Source: Actinomadura rudentiformis
GTDB taxonomy: Bacteria; Actinomycetota; Actinomycetes; Streptosporangiales; Streptosporangiaceae
Length of the DNA: 64,000 nucleotides
Reading direction: 5' to 3'
Assembly (NCBI RefSeq): GCF_008923185.1
Contig: NZ_WBMT01000019.1
Span: forward strand, 1 to 64,000
Part shown: positions 1 through 8,706 of the stretch, one piece after another
Numbering within the stretch: position 1 is the first letter of the stretch
How the letters are laid out: each line of letters opens with the position of its first letter
The notes under the pieces: generated by a model
The model's input: only the letters and a program-made list of their open reading frames with translations
Databases searched by the model: none
Told to the model about the DNA's origin: nothing
Program-made: the position numbers and the translations under genes

Positions 1-137
1 ACGGTCTTGGTGATCCCGGCCAGCAGCCCATCCGGCCCGACCAGCGACACTCCTTCAGCCTTGGCCCGCTCGATCAGCTCAGCCGCGAGCTGGACATCCA
101 ACCCGCTACCTGTCTCGTCCTCATCGTCGTTGGTCAC
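1..137 (-). CDS. IS256-family transposase, N-terminal part (runs off the window)
   Basis: Reading leftwards from a GTG at 137-135, the frame stays open to the window edge (45 complete codons). The encoded start is an acidic stretch (MTNDDEDE), then a helix containing AELIERAKAEG, then SLVGPDGLLAGITKTV. That order is typical of the N-terminus of IS256/mutator-type DDE transposases in actinobacteria. The catalytic domain lies outside the window, so intactness cannot be judged. The identification rests on recognition of the N-terminal motif only. Confidence 0.72.
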   Translation of the reverse strand, partial: MTNDDEDETGSGLDVQLAAELIERAKAEGVSLVGPDGLLAGITKT

Positions 138-215
138 GCATGATCCTTCCCGGCCGGGGCCTCAGCCCCAGCCTTCCGGATCACCACCCCACCCACACGA
201 TCTTTCAGACAGTCC
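1..215 (-). mobile_element. Left part of an IS256-type insertion sequence
   Basis: The element comprises the transposase start plus its leader. Read on the minus strand, a sequence beginning GGACTGTCTGAAAG at 215 resembles the terminal inverted repeat of IS256-type elements, so the end is placed there. This boundary is inferred, because the other end and the target duplication lie outside the window. From 216 to the pafA start at 480 I see no gene or convincing RNA. Confidence 0.45.
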
Positions 216-479
216 CGTGCAGGACAACGATGGCCGGAAGGACGACCATCAGCAGCTGTTGTGTTGCGCACTGAGCTCTTCAGTTGGCAAGTGAGTGCGC
301 GGGGTGGCGGATGGTCGTCATGGGGGTCGTGCTTTGTCGGCGACGGCTTCCGCTAGGGGCCCGTCACAGTCGCCGAGGGCATAGAGCGCTGTCGTCCGGT
401 CTTTCGCCGCGGGTGCGCGGGGGTTGAATGGAGGCTTCAGGGACTGTCGGCTGGGCGTCGGGGCGCATACGCTCGCGGT

Positions 480-1838
480 GTGGACAGGCGCATCTTTGGG
501 CTTGAGAACGAGTACGGCGTCACTTGTACCTTCCGCGGTCAGCGGCGGTTGTCACCCGATGAGGTGGCGCGCTATCTGTTCCGTCGGGTGGTGTCGTGGG
601 GTCGCAGCAGCAATGTGTTCCTGCGCAACGGTGCGCGGCTGTACCTGGATGTGGGTAGCCACCCTGAGTACGCCACGCCCGAGTGTGACAGCGTCATCGA
701 TCTGGTGACGCATGACAAGGCGGGCGAGCGGATCCTGGAGGGGTTGCTGGTCGACGCCGAGCGCAGGCTGCGCGAGGAGGGCATCGCCGGCGACATCTAC
801 TTGTTCAAGAACAACACCGACTCGGCCGGCAACTCCTACGGCTGTCACGAGAACTATTGCGTCAGTCGCCACGGCGAGTTCGGGCGCCTCGCGGACGTGC
901 TGATCCCCTACCTGGTGACCCGGCAGATCATCTGCGGTGCGGGCAAGGTGCTGCAGACGCCGCGTGGGGCGGTCTACTGCGTGTCGCAGCGGGCCGAGCA
1001 CATCTGGGAGGGCGTGTCGTCGGCGACGACGCGGTCCCGGCCGATCATCAACACCCGGGATGAGCCGCACGGTGATGCCGAGCGGTTCCGGCGGCTGCAT
1101 GTGATCGTGGGCGACTCGAATATGAGTGAGACCACGATGTTGCTCAAGGTCGGCGCGACCGACCTGGTGCTGCGCATGATCGAGGCCGGTGTGGTGTTGC
1201 GTGACCTGACGTTGGAGAACCCGATCCGCGCGATCCGCGAGGTCAGTCATGACATGACCGGCCGCCGCAAGGTGCGGCTGGCCAACGGTCGCGAGGCCAG
1301 TTCGCTGGATATCCAGAAGGAGTACTTCGGCAAGGCCAAGGACTTCGTCGACCGGCGCGGCGGCGACGAGGTCGCGATGCGGGTCCTGGATCTGTGGGAG
1401 CGGACCTTGCGGGCGGTGGAGACCGGCAATCTGGATCTGGTCGCGCGGGAGATCGACTGGGTGACCAAGTACCAGCTGATCGAGCGCTACCGGCGCAAGT
1501 ACGATCTGCCGCTGTCCTCGCCGCGGGTGGCTCAGCTGGATCTGGCCTACCACGACGTGCGCCGCGACCGGGGGTTGTACTACCTGCTGGAGAAGCGCGG
1601 CTCGGTGGAGCGGGTGGCCAAGGATCTGGAGATCTTCGAGGCCAAGTCGGTGCCGCCGCAGACGACGCGGGCGCGGCTGCGCGGCGAGTTCATCCGCAAG
1701 GCGCAGGAGAAGCGCCGCGACTTCACCGTCGACTGGGTGCATCTCAAGCTCAACGACCAGGCCCAGCGCACCGTGCTGTGCAAGGACCCGTTCCGATCGG
1801 TGGACGAACGGGTCGACAAACTCATCGCCAGCATGTGA
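480..1838 (+). CDS. pafA: Pup--protein ligase PafA
   Basis: A protein of 452 residues, the usual length of PafA. It joins the C-terminal glutamate of the small modifier Pup to lysines of target proteins using ATP, marking them for the mycobacterial-type proteasome in the cytoplasm. The N-terminus RRIFGLENEYGVTC carries the nucleotide/metal-binding glutamates of the carboxylate-amine ligase fold. YLDVGSHPEYATPE and NNTDSAGNSYGCHEN are further family signatures shared with Dop; overall length and start favour PafA over Dop. The GTG at 480 gives the conserved N-terminus. The usual upstream neighbours (pup, prcB, prcA) are not next to it: an IS256-type element on the opposite strand occupies that side. 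Confidence 0.95.
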   Translation: MDRRIFGLENEYGVTCTFRGQRRLSPDEVARYLFRRVVSWGRSSNVFLRNGARLYLDVGSHPEYATPECDSVIDLVTHDKAGERILEGLLVDAERRLREEGIAGDIYLFKNNTDSAGNSYGCHENYCVSRHGEFGRLADVLIPYLVTRQIICGAGKVLQTPRGAVYCVSQRAEHIWEGVSSATTRSRPIINTRDEPHGDAERFRRLHVIVGDSNMSETTMLLKVGATDLVLRMIEAGVVLRDLTLENPIRAIREVSHDMTGRRKVRLANGREASSLDIQKEYFGKAKDFVDRRGGDEVAMRVLDLWERTLRAVETGNLDLVAREIDWVTKYQLIERYRRKYDLPLSSPRVAQLDLAYHDVRRDRGLYYLLEKRGSVERVAKDLEIFEAKSVPPQTTRARLRGEFIRKAQEKRRDFTVDWVHLKLNDQAQRTVLCKDPFRSVDERVDKLIASM

Positions 1839-1935
1839 CGAGAGACTTCTCCGGGGCCGTGTCGATCCGCGGGCCGCTCGTTCGACATGTGGGTGCGACG
1901 GGCCGAGAGGCGGCCTGCCGGACGAGGAGAACGCG

Positions 1936-2280
1936 ATGCCGAAGTACCCGCTGATCCGATGAGTCGAACGCGGCCATGATGGCCGACATCGACGAGATGA
2001 TGGCCACGACCCGCCAGTTCATCGAGGAGATGCGTTCTCCTCGCGGCGGAGGGGCTGGACGATCCGAGCCAGGGCGTCGTGGTCGACTTCAGCGGCGAGA
2101 CCCCGGTGGTCACCGACGGGCCGTACGGCGAGACCACTGTTCGGGGGCTTCTTCCTGCTCGACGTCGCCTCGAAGCAGGAGGCGGTCGAGTGGGCCACGC
2201 GGGTCCCGGCGGCCCCCGGGGCCAAGATCGAGGTCCGGCGAGTGCCCGGGAGCGACGAGGTCCCGCAGGTCGACACGTGA
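1936..2280 (+). pseudogene. Broken YCII/DGPF-domain protein (ECF42 partner)
   Basis: Remains of a small YCII-related (DGPF) protein are spread over several reading frames. MPKYPLIR opens at 1936. The frame then shifts to DESNAAMMADIDEMMATTR, again to VLLAAEGLDDPSQGVVV and DGPYGE, and again near 2140 to FGGFFLLDVASKQEAVEW and the C-terminus ending at the TGA at 2280. At least three frame changes in about 350 bp make a functional product unlikely. In actinobacteria DGPF genes typically sit beside ECF42 sigma factors, and the next gene is one. Sequencing error in GC-rich DNA is an alternative explanation. Confidence 0.75.
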
Positions 2281-2317
2281 AGGACCGGGCCGGGCGCGAG
2301 AGCAACGGCCAGATCTG

Positions 2318-3416
2318 ATGGCCGATGTCGAGGCCGTCTGGCGGATCGAGTCGGCGCGGATCGTCGCCGCGCTGACCCGGTTCACCGGCGATTTCGGGCT
2401 GGCCGAGGACGCGGCCCAGGAGGCGGTGGCCGAGGCGCTGGTGTCGTGGCCGCTGGCCTCTCCGGCGAATCCGGCGGGCTGGCTGATGGCCACGGCCCGG
2501 CGGCGGGCGATCGACGCGATCCGCCGCCGGACCGCCCTCCAGGACCGATACGCCCTGCTGGCGGCCGGCTTGGCGGTTGACGAAGACATCGATCCCGACA
2601 AGATCGATGACGACGTGCTGGCGCTGATGTTCGTCAGCTGCCACCCGGTGCTCTCGCCCGAGGCCCGGGTGGCGCTGACCCTGCGCGTGGTCGGCGGCCT
2701 GTCCAGCGAGGAGATCGCCCGCGCGTTCCTCGTATCCGTGCCGACCGTGCAGGCCCGCATCACCCGGGGCAAGAAGACGATCGCGGCGGCCGGTGTGCCG
2801 TTCGAGCTGCCGCCGGCGGCCGAGCGTCGGGAGCGGCTGGGCGGCGTGCTCAGCGTCCTCTACGTGATCTTCACGGAGGGGTCGACGGCCACGTCGGGCG
2901 ACCGGCTGCTGCGCCCCGACCTGGCGTACGAGGCGATCCGGCTGGCCCGCACGCTGGCCGCGCTGCAGCCGGACGAGCCGGAGGTGCACGGCCTGCTGGC
3001 GTTGTGCGAGCTGACGGCCGCGCGTTTCCGGGCCCGGACCGGTCCGGACGGCTCGCCGGTCCTGCTCGACGAGCAGGACCGGCGGCTGTGGGACTTCTCG
3101 GCGATCCGACTGGGACCGGATCGTGGTGCTCTACGAGGCACTCGGCCGGGTCGCACCCTCGCCGGTGGTCGAGCTCAACCGGGCCGTCGCGGTCGCCATG
3201 GCCTCGGGCCCGGCGCAAGCCCTGGCCATCGTGGACGAGCTGATCGCCTCCGACCGGCTCCCCGGTTCGCATCTGATCCCGACCGTACGCGGTGAGCTGC
3301 TGGCCCGGCTCGGACGACGGCAGGAAGCGCGCGCCGAGCTGGAGCTGGCAGCCCGGCTGTGCGCCAACCAGCGCGAACGCTCAGTGCTGCTGGGCAAGGC
3401 CGCCGCGCTCAGCTGA
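2318..3416 (+). pseudogene. ECF42-type sigma factor with an internal deletion
   Basis: From the ATG at 2318 the sigma-2 region (LTRFTGDFGLAEDAAQEA, then AGWLMATARRRAIDAIRRR) and the sigma-4 region (GGLSSEEIARAF, VSVPTVQARITRGKK) read intact. The long C-terminal extension typical of ECF42 follows. Near 3110 the frame breaks: RRLWDFSAIR is joined out of frame to the codons for DWDRIVVLYEALGRVAPSPVVELN. Roughly 40 residues that normally separate these segments are missing. The remaining C-terminal part reads to the stop at 3416 in another frame; the original frame runs to 3295. A truncated but DNA-binding sigma factor could still be made. The broken YCII partner just upstream argues for decay. 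Confidence 0.75.
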
Positions 3417-3477
3417 CTCCTCCAGCCCGGCCAGCCGATGAGGGCGTTGTCGCGGCTGTCGTGGGGATACTGGGTTT

Positions 3478-3834
3478 GTGCGCCAAGCCTTTGCTCATGA
3501 GGCGGTCCTCATCATGGGGCCGAACGCCGACATGCGGGCTCCCGGGGCGGCGGTCACGGCGGGGCTGTGCGGACACTGGGATCACCACCCGCCATGTCCG
3601 CTGGCGCCGCACCACGTCCGCGCCGACCAGGTCGGCGACCAGGTACGGATCAGGATCCTGTTCGCAGCCGAGCCCGACGCCGAACAACAGGTCCGGCACC
3701 TCATCGAACTCGCCCTGTCCGGACAGCTGACCCTTCCCGACGGCCTCACCACCCCCTGGCAACTACAGACCAGCGCGGCCGCCGAGGTCTCAACGGACGA
3801 GACGGACCACGCACAGCGCCTCATCCACAGCTGA
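3478..3834 (+). CDS. Conserved hypothetical protein, 118 aa
   Basis: A short soluble protein starting at a GTG. It has an N-terminal stretch AFAHEAVLIMGPNAD, a histidine/cysteine-containing centre (LCGHWDHHPPCPLAPHH) and a charged helix EPDAEQQVRHLIELAL. The HWDHHPPC cluster could bind a metal, but no domain is recognised. It resembles short uncharacterised actinobacterial proteins. It lies between two broken genes in a decaying stretch yet is itself intact. No signal peptide or membrane segment is visible. Confidence 0.6.
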   Translation: MRQAFAHEAVLIMGPNADMRAPGAAVTAGLCGHWDHHPPCPLAPHHVRADQVGDQVRIRILFAAEPDAEQQVRHLIELALSGQLTLPDGLTTPWQLQTSAAAEVSTDETDHAQRLIHS

Positions 3835-3850
3835 CGCATTCGGTGGATGA

Positions 3851-4485
3851 ATGCGACCTGACGAACGCGAAGAGACCGCCGACGCTTCGGCACGGCTGCG
3901 GCATGTCCACTGGATCGGCGGCGGCAGCGGCGCGGGCAAGTCGACCGTTGCCCTGCGCATCGCGGCCCGGCACGGTCTGCGGGTGTACTCGACCGACGAG
4001 GCGATGCCGGACCACGCCGGCCGCAGCACGCCGGAAGACGCCCCTTGCCTGAGCAGGTTCAAGGCCATGGACATGGACGAGCAGAGACCGGTGTGATCGC
4101 CGAGGGCTTCCGGCTGCTGCCCCAGCTGGTCAAGCCGCTGCTCGCCGAGCCTGGCCACGCGGTCTGGCTTCTGCCGACGCCCCGGTTCCGCCGTGCCGCG
4201 TTCGACAGCCGCGGCTGGGAGATCCCGCTCAAGACCAGCAATCCTGACCTGGCCAAGCACAACCTGCTCGAGCGCGACCGGATGTTCACCGACCGCCTCT
4301 TCAAGGAGACGAAGCGCCTGCAACTGCCCGTCATCGAGGTCGACACCGTGATGAACGAGGGCGAGTTGGCCAGGCAGGTGACGCGGGCGTTCGGGCTCTG
4401 GCGTGGGTGCGACAACGGCGGGGAGTCATCCTCGGTGGCCGGGGATCACGCGTCTCCGCCCGCACGGCGATCCGGCCCGCACTAA
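3851..4485 (+). pseudogene. P-loop kinase-like protein, frameshifted by an internal deletion
   Basis: The first part, from the ATG at 3851, encodes a P-loop (HWIGGGSGAGKSTVALR) and the family stretch YSTDEAMPDHA...TPEDAP...FKAMDMDE, then terminates at 4094. The second part continues in another frame as TGVIAEGFRLLPQLVKPLL, WLLPTPRFRRAAF, LLERDRMFTDRL and IEVDTVMNEGELARQVTRAFGL. About 30-35 residues expected between the parts are absent at about 4082, so one out-of-frame deletion explains the lesion. The intact family consists of small AAA/kinase-like nucleotide-binding proteins of unknown substrate. The true C-terminus probably ended near AFGL (about 4400). Confidence 0.75.
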
Positions 4486-4520
4486 CCTGGAGGCCGACCC
4501 GGCAGCGGAACGGAGCAGGT

Positions 4521-4763
4521 GTGTCAGTGAGCGAGCAGGAGCCGATCCTCAGCGACGGCGTCATCATCGAGTTCATCGATGGCAAGGACGTCCCGGTGGG
4601 CCACAAGGACTTCGGTGAACGCGCCGTGGTCATGCGCGACGCCAAGAATCCCGAGGGGCCGATCCTCTACTTCACCGAGGCCGAGTGGGACGCGTTCATC
4701 GCGGGCGTCAAGGACGGCGAGTTCGACGACCTCCTCGACGAGGAGCCGCCCGCCGACGTGTGA
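4521..4763 (+). CDS. DUF397-domain protein
   Basis: About 80 residues. The C-terminal half, with AVVMRDAKNPEGPILYFT and EWDAFIAGVKDGEFD, is a DUF397 domain, a small actinobacterial domain usually found next to WhiJ-type HTH regulators. The start is uncertain: GTG 4521 and GTG 4527 both follow a GGAG at 4512; longer readings lack the family's pattern. It is convergent with the kinase gene and shares a strong hairpin with it. A second DUF397 gene with its HTH partner lies 2.3 kb away. Confidence 0.75.
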   Translation: MSVSEQEPILSDGVIIEFIDGKDVPVGHKDFGERAVVMRDAKNPEGPILYFTEAEWDAFIAGVKDGEFDDLLDEEPPADV

Positions 4764-4768
4764 GCGAC

Positions 4769-4793
4769 GGCGGCCCCGCCGTGCGGGGCCGCC
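4769..4793. terminator. Bidirectional hairpin terminator
   Basis: A perfect 11-bp stem (GGCGGCCCCGC / GCGGGGCCGCC) with a 3-nt loop fills the 30-bp gap between two convergent stop codons. There is no U-tract, as is common in high-GC actinobacteria. Confidence 0.75.
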
Positions 4794-6971
4794 TCATCTG
4801 AGCTTGGCGGTGGTCGCAGGCCCCAGAAGGACGAATTTGCCGTTCTGCACTTGGTAGACGTAGCTGGTGCCGCCGCGGAGCCGTCCCTTCGCGTCGAACC
4901 GGATCCGCTGGGTGACCCCCTGGATGTCGAACGTGCGGAGGTGGCCGTTGATCTTCTCGGGCGTGGTGTCCCCCGTGGCGATCGTGTACAGGATCCCCTT
5001 CGCGGCGTCATAGGCCTCCGGTCCGTACGGTCCCGGCCGCGCGCCGCCGTTCGCCTTCGCGTACCGCCTCAGGAAGTCGAGAAATTCCTTCGGCATCCCC
5101 GTCGTCCCCCGGCTGACGTCCACGCACGAGCAGGCGAGGGCCGCGCCCTCGGCCTCGCCGTCGGCGAGCTTGATGAGCCGGTCGTCGAACGCTTCCTCGG
5201 TGAGATAGAACGGCTCCTTGAAACCCTCCTTCCGCGCCTGCTTGATGAGGGGGCCGGCCGTCTTGAAGTGGCCGCCGTAGAAGGCCCCCACCACGGCTTC
5301 GGGGATCCAGAGCCCCTTCGGGTTTTCCTTGCCGCCCTCCTTCAGCCGTTTCACAGCCTCCGCGAAATCCTCAGGCCTCGGATCGCCCGGCGGGCTCATC
5401 GAGATCCGCCTGAGCCGCCCGCGCCACCTGCTCTCTTGCGCGCCGGCAGTGAACATGTCGGTGGCGGCCCGGGTCTCCGGCCGGTCGTCCACCAGCACCG
5501 CGAGCTTGTCTGTGCCATACGGATCCCACGTCGACGGCATCAGGGCGTTCAGGGCGTTCAGCCTTTCCTTCGCGCCGGGGAGCATGGTGTGCCAGTACTT
5601 CCACCCTTTCTCCGGGAGCTTCGCGTCCGAGACCGAAGGCGAGACGCTGGGCAGTCCCCGTCGCTCGAATACCGGTATGGCCTTCTCGCTCTCACCGGTG
5701 AGCATCGGCCCCACGACGGCGACGAGATCCTGCCCGGTCGCCCGCGTCGCCGCCGCCTCCGCCGTCGCCGGGTCGCCCTTGGTGTCGATGGGGACGAGTT
5801 CGGCGCGCGTCCGCGGGTTGCCGGCGTTGTGCTCCTCGACCGCCAGCCTCGCTGCCGCCATCGCGGACACGCCGTACTTGCTCGACGGGCCGGTCATGGG
5901 CCCCATCACGCCGATCCTGACCTTCTCGGGGCCGTCTCCGCCGGACTTCTCTCCGCCAGGCCCGAAGTTGGCGAACGCCACCGGCACCGCGACGGCGAGC
6001 GTCACCAGGGCGACCGGAATCGTCGCGAGCATCCAGGGACTACGGCGAGGATCCGCGGGAGGGGGCTCCGCCGTGCGGGCATGTGCGGGTGCGGGCGCGG
6101 CGGGGACGGTCGGCGCTGCGACCACCTCCGCGCCGCGTTCGACGGGATCGGCGTCCGCCGGTGGCTCGGCGCCGACGAGGCTCATCAGGCGATACAGCAG
6201 GTCCGAGCTGGTGGGTCGTACTGCCGGGTCCTTGGCGAGGCACGCGGCGACGAGGTCGGTCAGCGGCTCGGGCACTCCGCTGAGGTCGGGCTCGGCGTTC
6301 AGCACCTGGTTGAACAGCGCCGGGATCGACTCCGCTGGGAACGGCCGCCGCCCGGTGGCCGCGAACACCATCGTCCCGCCCCAGGCGAACATGTCGGCGG
6401 CGGGCCCGACGTCGTCCGCGGCCACCTGTTCGGGCGCCATGTAGGCGGGCGTCCCGAGCGCGCCCGACGCAGTCGCCGATGCGTCCAGCGCACGCGCGAT
6501 GCCGAAGTCGATGACCCGTGGCCCGCCCGGTCCGATGAGCACGTTCGGCGGCTTGAAGTCGCGGTGAACGACTCCGGCCCGGTGGATGGCCACCAGCGCG
6601 GTCGCCGTGCCGATGGCAAGCCGCATCAGCGCGCCGTGGTCGAGCGGCCCCTCGTCGCGGACGACGTCGATCAGCGACGGTCCGCGAACGTACTCGCTGA
6701 CGATGTACGGCCGGTCGCCGAGCATGTCGGCGTCCAGGACGCGAGCCGTGCAGAAGCCGGAGACCCGTTCGGCGACTTCAAGCTCGCGCATGAACCGCCG
6801 CCGGGCCACCGCGTCCGAACCGAGCCGCGAATGCAGCAGCTTGACCGCGACGTCGCGGCCCTGCTGGTCACGCCCCAGGAAGACGGAGCCCTGCCCGCCT
6901 TCGCCGAGGCGTCCGACCAGCTCGTACGTGCCCGCACGCCGGGGATCGTCGGGCAGCAGCGGGTCGGCCAT
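4794..6971 (-). CDS. Receptor-like Ser/Thr protein kinase with extracellular ligand-binding domain
   Basis: A protein of 725 residues. Residues 16-270 are a Hanks-type kinase: glycine loop GEGGQGSV (23-30), lysine 44 in VAVKLL, HRDFKPPN (136-143), DFG (155-157) and the APE-like YMAPEQ (177-182). A Pro/Ala-rich linker follows, then one membrane segment at about 312-334. From about 350 there is a periplasmic-binding-protein domain of the branched-chain amino-acid receptor type (IGVMGPMTGPSSKYG). It should sense a small molecule outside the cell and signal by phosphorylation inside. ATG 6971 is preceded by GGGAGG at proper spacing. A paralogue of identical length lies at 8666-10843. Confidence 0.9.
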   Translation of the reverse strand: MADPLLPDDPRRAGTYELVGRLGEGGQGSVFLGRDQQGRDVAVKLLHSRLGSDAVARRRFMRELEVAERVSGFCTARVLDADMLGDRPYIVSEYVRGPSLIDVVRDEGPLDHGALMRLAIGTATALVAIHRAGVVHRDFKPPNVLIGPGGPRVIDFGIARALDASATASGALGTPAYMAPEQVAADDVGPAADMFAWGGTMVFAATGRRPFPAESIPALFNQVLNAEPDLSGVPEPLTDLVAACLAKDPAVRPTSSDLLYRLMSLVGAEPPADADPVERGAEVVAAPTVPAAPAPAHARTAEPPPADPRRSPWMLATIPVALVTLAVAVPVAFANFGPGGEKSGGDGPEKVRIGVMGPMTGPSSKYGVSAMAAARLAVEEHNAGNPRTRAELVPIDTKGDPATAEAAATRATGQDLVAVVGPMLTGESEKAIPVFERRGLPSVSPSVSDAKLPEKGWKYWHTMLPGAKERLNALNALMPSTWDPYGTDKLAVLVDDRPETRAATDMFTAGAQESRWRGRLRRISMSPPGDPRPEDFAEAVKRLKEGGKENPKGLWIPEAVVGAFYGGHFKTAGPLIKQARKEGFKEPFYLTEEAFDDRLIKLADGEAEGAALACSCVDVSRGTTGMPKEFLDFLRRYAKANGGARPGPYGPEAYDAAKGILYTIATGDTTPEKINGHLRTFDIQGVTQRIRFDAKGRLRGGTSYVYQVQNGKFVLLGPATTAKLR

Positions 6972-7059
6972 CGGCAAACCTCCCGGGGATCAGGCTCGCG
7001 CGTCACCCATATGACGCTCCCCGAAAGATCTCAGTTGGCCGTGCCCGCCGTCTTTTCGA

Positions 7060-7305
7060 TCAGCCTTCCTTGATGCGATCGGTGAGGCGCCGGAAGGTGT
7101 CGCGCGGCAGCAGGAGCACGCCGCCGTCGGAATCCTTGCTGTCGCGCACGGCAACGACGCCGGGCTGCGAAGCGAGCTCAACGCACTCGCCGCCGTTGTC
7201 GCCGCTGCGGCTCGACTTGCGCCAGATCAGCGCGAGCTCGACGCACTCGCCGCCGTTGTCGGCGCTGCGGCTGGACTTGCGCCATCGGGCGCCGCTCAGG
7301 TCCAT
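7060..7305 (-). CDS. DUF397-domain protein with a duplicated N-terminal motif
   Basis: A protein of 81 residues. The motif WRKSSRS-x-DNGGECVELA occurs twice, about 20 residues apart, followed by the single conserved DUF397 tail VAVRDSKDSDGGVLLL and a short helix. Family members normally have one N-terminal motif, so this copy carries an in-frame 60-bp duplication. Its ATG overlaps the end of the upstream HTH gene by 10 bp, which indicates one operon. Such proteins are thought to work with the neighbouring WhiJ-type regulator, possibly as an antagonist; that role is inferred. Confidence 0.88.
   Translation of the reverse strand: MDLSGARWRKSSRSADNGGECVELALIWRKSSRSGDNGGECVELASQPGVVAVRDSKDSDGGVLLLPRDTFRRLTDRIKEG
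7172..7284 (-). repeat. 60-bp tandem duplication inside the DUF397 gene
   Basis: Copies begin at 7172 and 7232. The first about 53 bp of each are nearly identical and the tail differs. The period is exactly 60 bp, so the frame is kept. Confidence 0.85.
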
Positions 7306-8096
7306 CTCTCTACCTTGATCCTCTCGATGCGTTCGAGCGACTGGTCGACGGGGAGGGCGAGCGAGCGGATCGCCTCGAACCTCTCGGAGGCGGTCCGCAG
7401 GTCCTTCGGCTCGCCCGTGGTGATCCCGCGAACGGCCGTCTCCACGTACGCTACCTCGCTTCGATCCTCCAGTGTCGCGAGCACGAACGAGCCTGCGACG
7501 CCGCGATGGCGTCTGGAGGGGACGACGTGGATGTTGATGTTTTCGGAGGCCGACGCGAGTAGATGGTCGAATTGCTCACGCATCACGTCCGGGCCTCCGA
7601 CGTCACGGAGCAGCGCGGCCTCGTCGATGAGGCAGATCAGCATCGGCGGGGCGGGACTCTCCCGAGTGAGAATCTTTTGCCGGGCCATCCGGGCGGTGAC
7701 AGCGGCCTTGTCTCCGTAGAGCAGTTCGGTCGCGTAGGCCTCGGTCTGCAGCAGACCGCTGATGACCGCGAGCTGGAAGTTACGGAGTGCGATCGCTTTC
7801 CGTTCGTGTTCGGGCCAGTCGAACCACGGTGGATAGATGCTCTCCTTGAGGAGCCCGTCCCAGAGACGGACGATCGCGCCGTGCGCGTCGAGGGCGATGT
7901 CGATCCGCACCGCGAACGCGCGCAGCGGCATCTCGGTGGCACGCTCCACCGCGCCGACGTACGACCCGGTGTAACCGGCGCGTGAGCCGAGCTGGTCGAG
8001 CGACAGCTCCATGCTTTCGCGGCGTACGCGCACCTCGGAGCCGAAGAGCGCGAGCGGGGAGGACGAGGGGTTGAGGGCTCCTGAACGCCGGGGCAT
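7296..8096 (-). CDS. WhiJ-type HTH transcriptional regulator (XRE HTH plus DUF5753)
   Basis: A protein of 266 residues. The N-terminal helix-turn-helix contains LFGSEVRVRRESMELSLDQLGSRAGYTGSYVGAVERA, the pattern of xenobiotic-response/lambda-repressor HTHs. The rest is the DUF5753 region (WFDWPEHERKA, FQLAVISGLLQTEAYA, LLASASENINIHVVP) common in Streptomyces WhiJ/BldB-associated regulators. ATG 8096 has GGAG eight bases upstream; longer readings begin in non-family sequence. It overlaps the DUF397 gene and is divergent from the ATPase gene at 8245. In the 148-bp divergent gap, two direct GCAAGCG copies (about 8113-8129) are a possible operator. Confidence 0.9.
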   Translation of the reverse strand: MPRRSGALNPSSSPLALFGSEVRVRRESMELSLDQLGSRAGYTGSYVGAVERATEMPLRAFAVRIDIALDAHGAIVRLWDGLLKESIYPPWFDWPEHERKAIALRNFQLAVISGLLQTEAYATELLYGDKAAVTARMARQKILTRESPAPPMLICLIDEAALLRDVGGPDVMREQFDHLLASASENINIHVVPSRRHRGVAGSFVLATLEDRSEVAYVETAVRGITTGEPKDLRTASERFEAIRSLALPVDQSLERIERIKVERWT

Positions 8097-8244
8097 GACG
8101 ACACTCCGTTCGCAAGCGATGGCAAGCGGGTGGGGTCCGTTGCCGCGTGGGTCACAGTCTGTCGAGGGTTCGGTCACTTTCAGTATGGATCGGCGGGGAG
8201 GCTGGGGGCCGGAAAGCAGGAAAAGCGGTGATGAGGTGGTCGCA

Positions 8245-8706
8245 GTGTCAGATCCACGCCTGGTCGGGGTGCTTCTCGGGCATATCCGGCTTCCCCGGGT
8301 CGAGGCGAGCGCCAAGGCAGCGCGTGACCTGGTCGCGATGTCCGCGCGGGCATGGGACGTGGGCGACGACGTCGCCTACCGGGCGCGGCTGGCGGCGTCC
8401 GAGCTCGCGACCAACGCCGTACGCCACGGCGGCGGCACGGAAATGCTCGTCTTCAGCACGCGCGTCGGCACCCGGCTGCGCGTCGAGGTGCACGACGCGT
8501 CCCCGGCCCTGCCCGTCCGGCGCGACCCGGCGGTCACCGACGTGTCCGGGCGCGGGCTGCTCATCGTGGACGACATCGTGACCGCCTGCGGCTGCTACCC
8601 GACCGCGACCGGCAAGGCCGCCTGGTTCGAGATCGAGGCGGCGTGGCCCCGCGAACCCGGGCCGGTCACCGGACCACGGCCGTGCGCGAGTCTCCGAGGA
8701 AGGTGA
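8245..8706 (+). CDS. HATPase-domain regulator (anti-sigma-factor-like)
   Basis: About 153 residues forming one GHKL ATPase domain: N-box ELATNAVRHGG, then DVSGRGLLIVDDI as the G1/G2 region. Proteins like this bind and inhibit sigma factors or regulators by phosphorylation or partner switching, and they are standard members of WhiJ-type modules. The start is ambiguous; GTG 8245 (SDPRLVG) has an AGG at suitable distance, and in-frame GTG 8236 or ATG 8185 are alternatives. Its last 41 bp overlap the 3' end of the convergent kinase gene. Confidence 0.82.
   Translation: MSDPRLVGVLLGHIRLPRVEASAKAARDLVAMSARAWDVGDDVAYRARLAASELATNAVRHGGGTEMLVFSTRVGTRLRVEVHDASPALPVRRDPAVTDVSGRGLLIVDDIVTACGCYPTATGKAAWFEIEAAWPREPGPVTGPRPCASLRGR

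Noticed and set aside
552..1742. Long open frame on the minus strand opposite pafA
   Set aside because: Shadow of a GC-rich gene; its translation is low-complexity His/Gln/Arg/Gly sequence without family motifs, and pafA is certain.
4851..7073. 740-codon open frame opposite the first receptor kinase
   Set aside because: Mirror frame produced by the GC-rich third codon positions of the kinase gene; no ribosome-binding site or recognisable domain.
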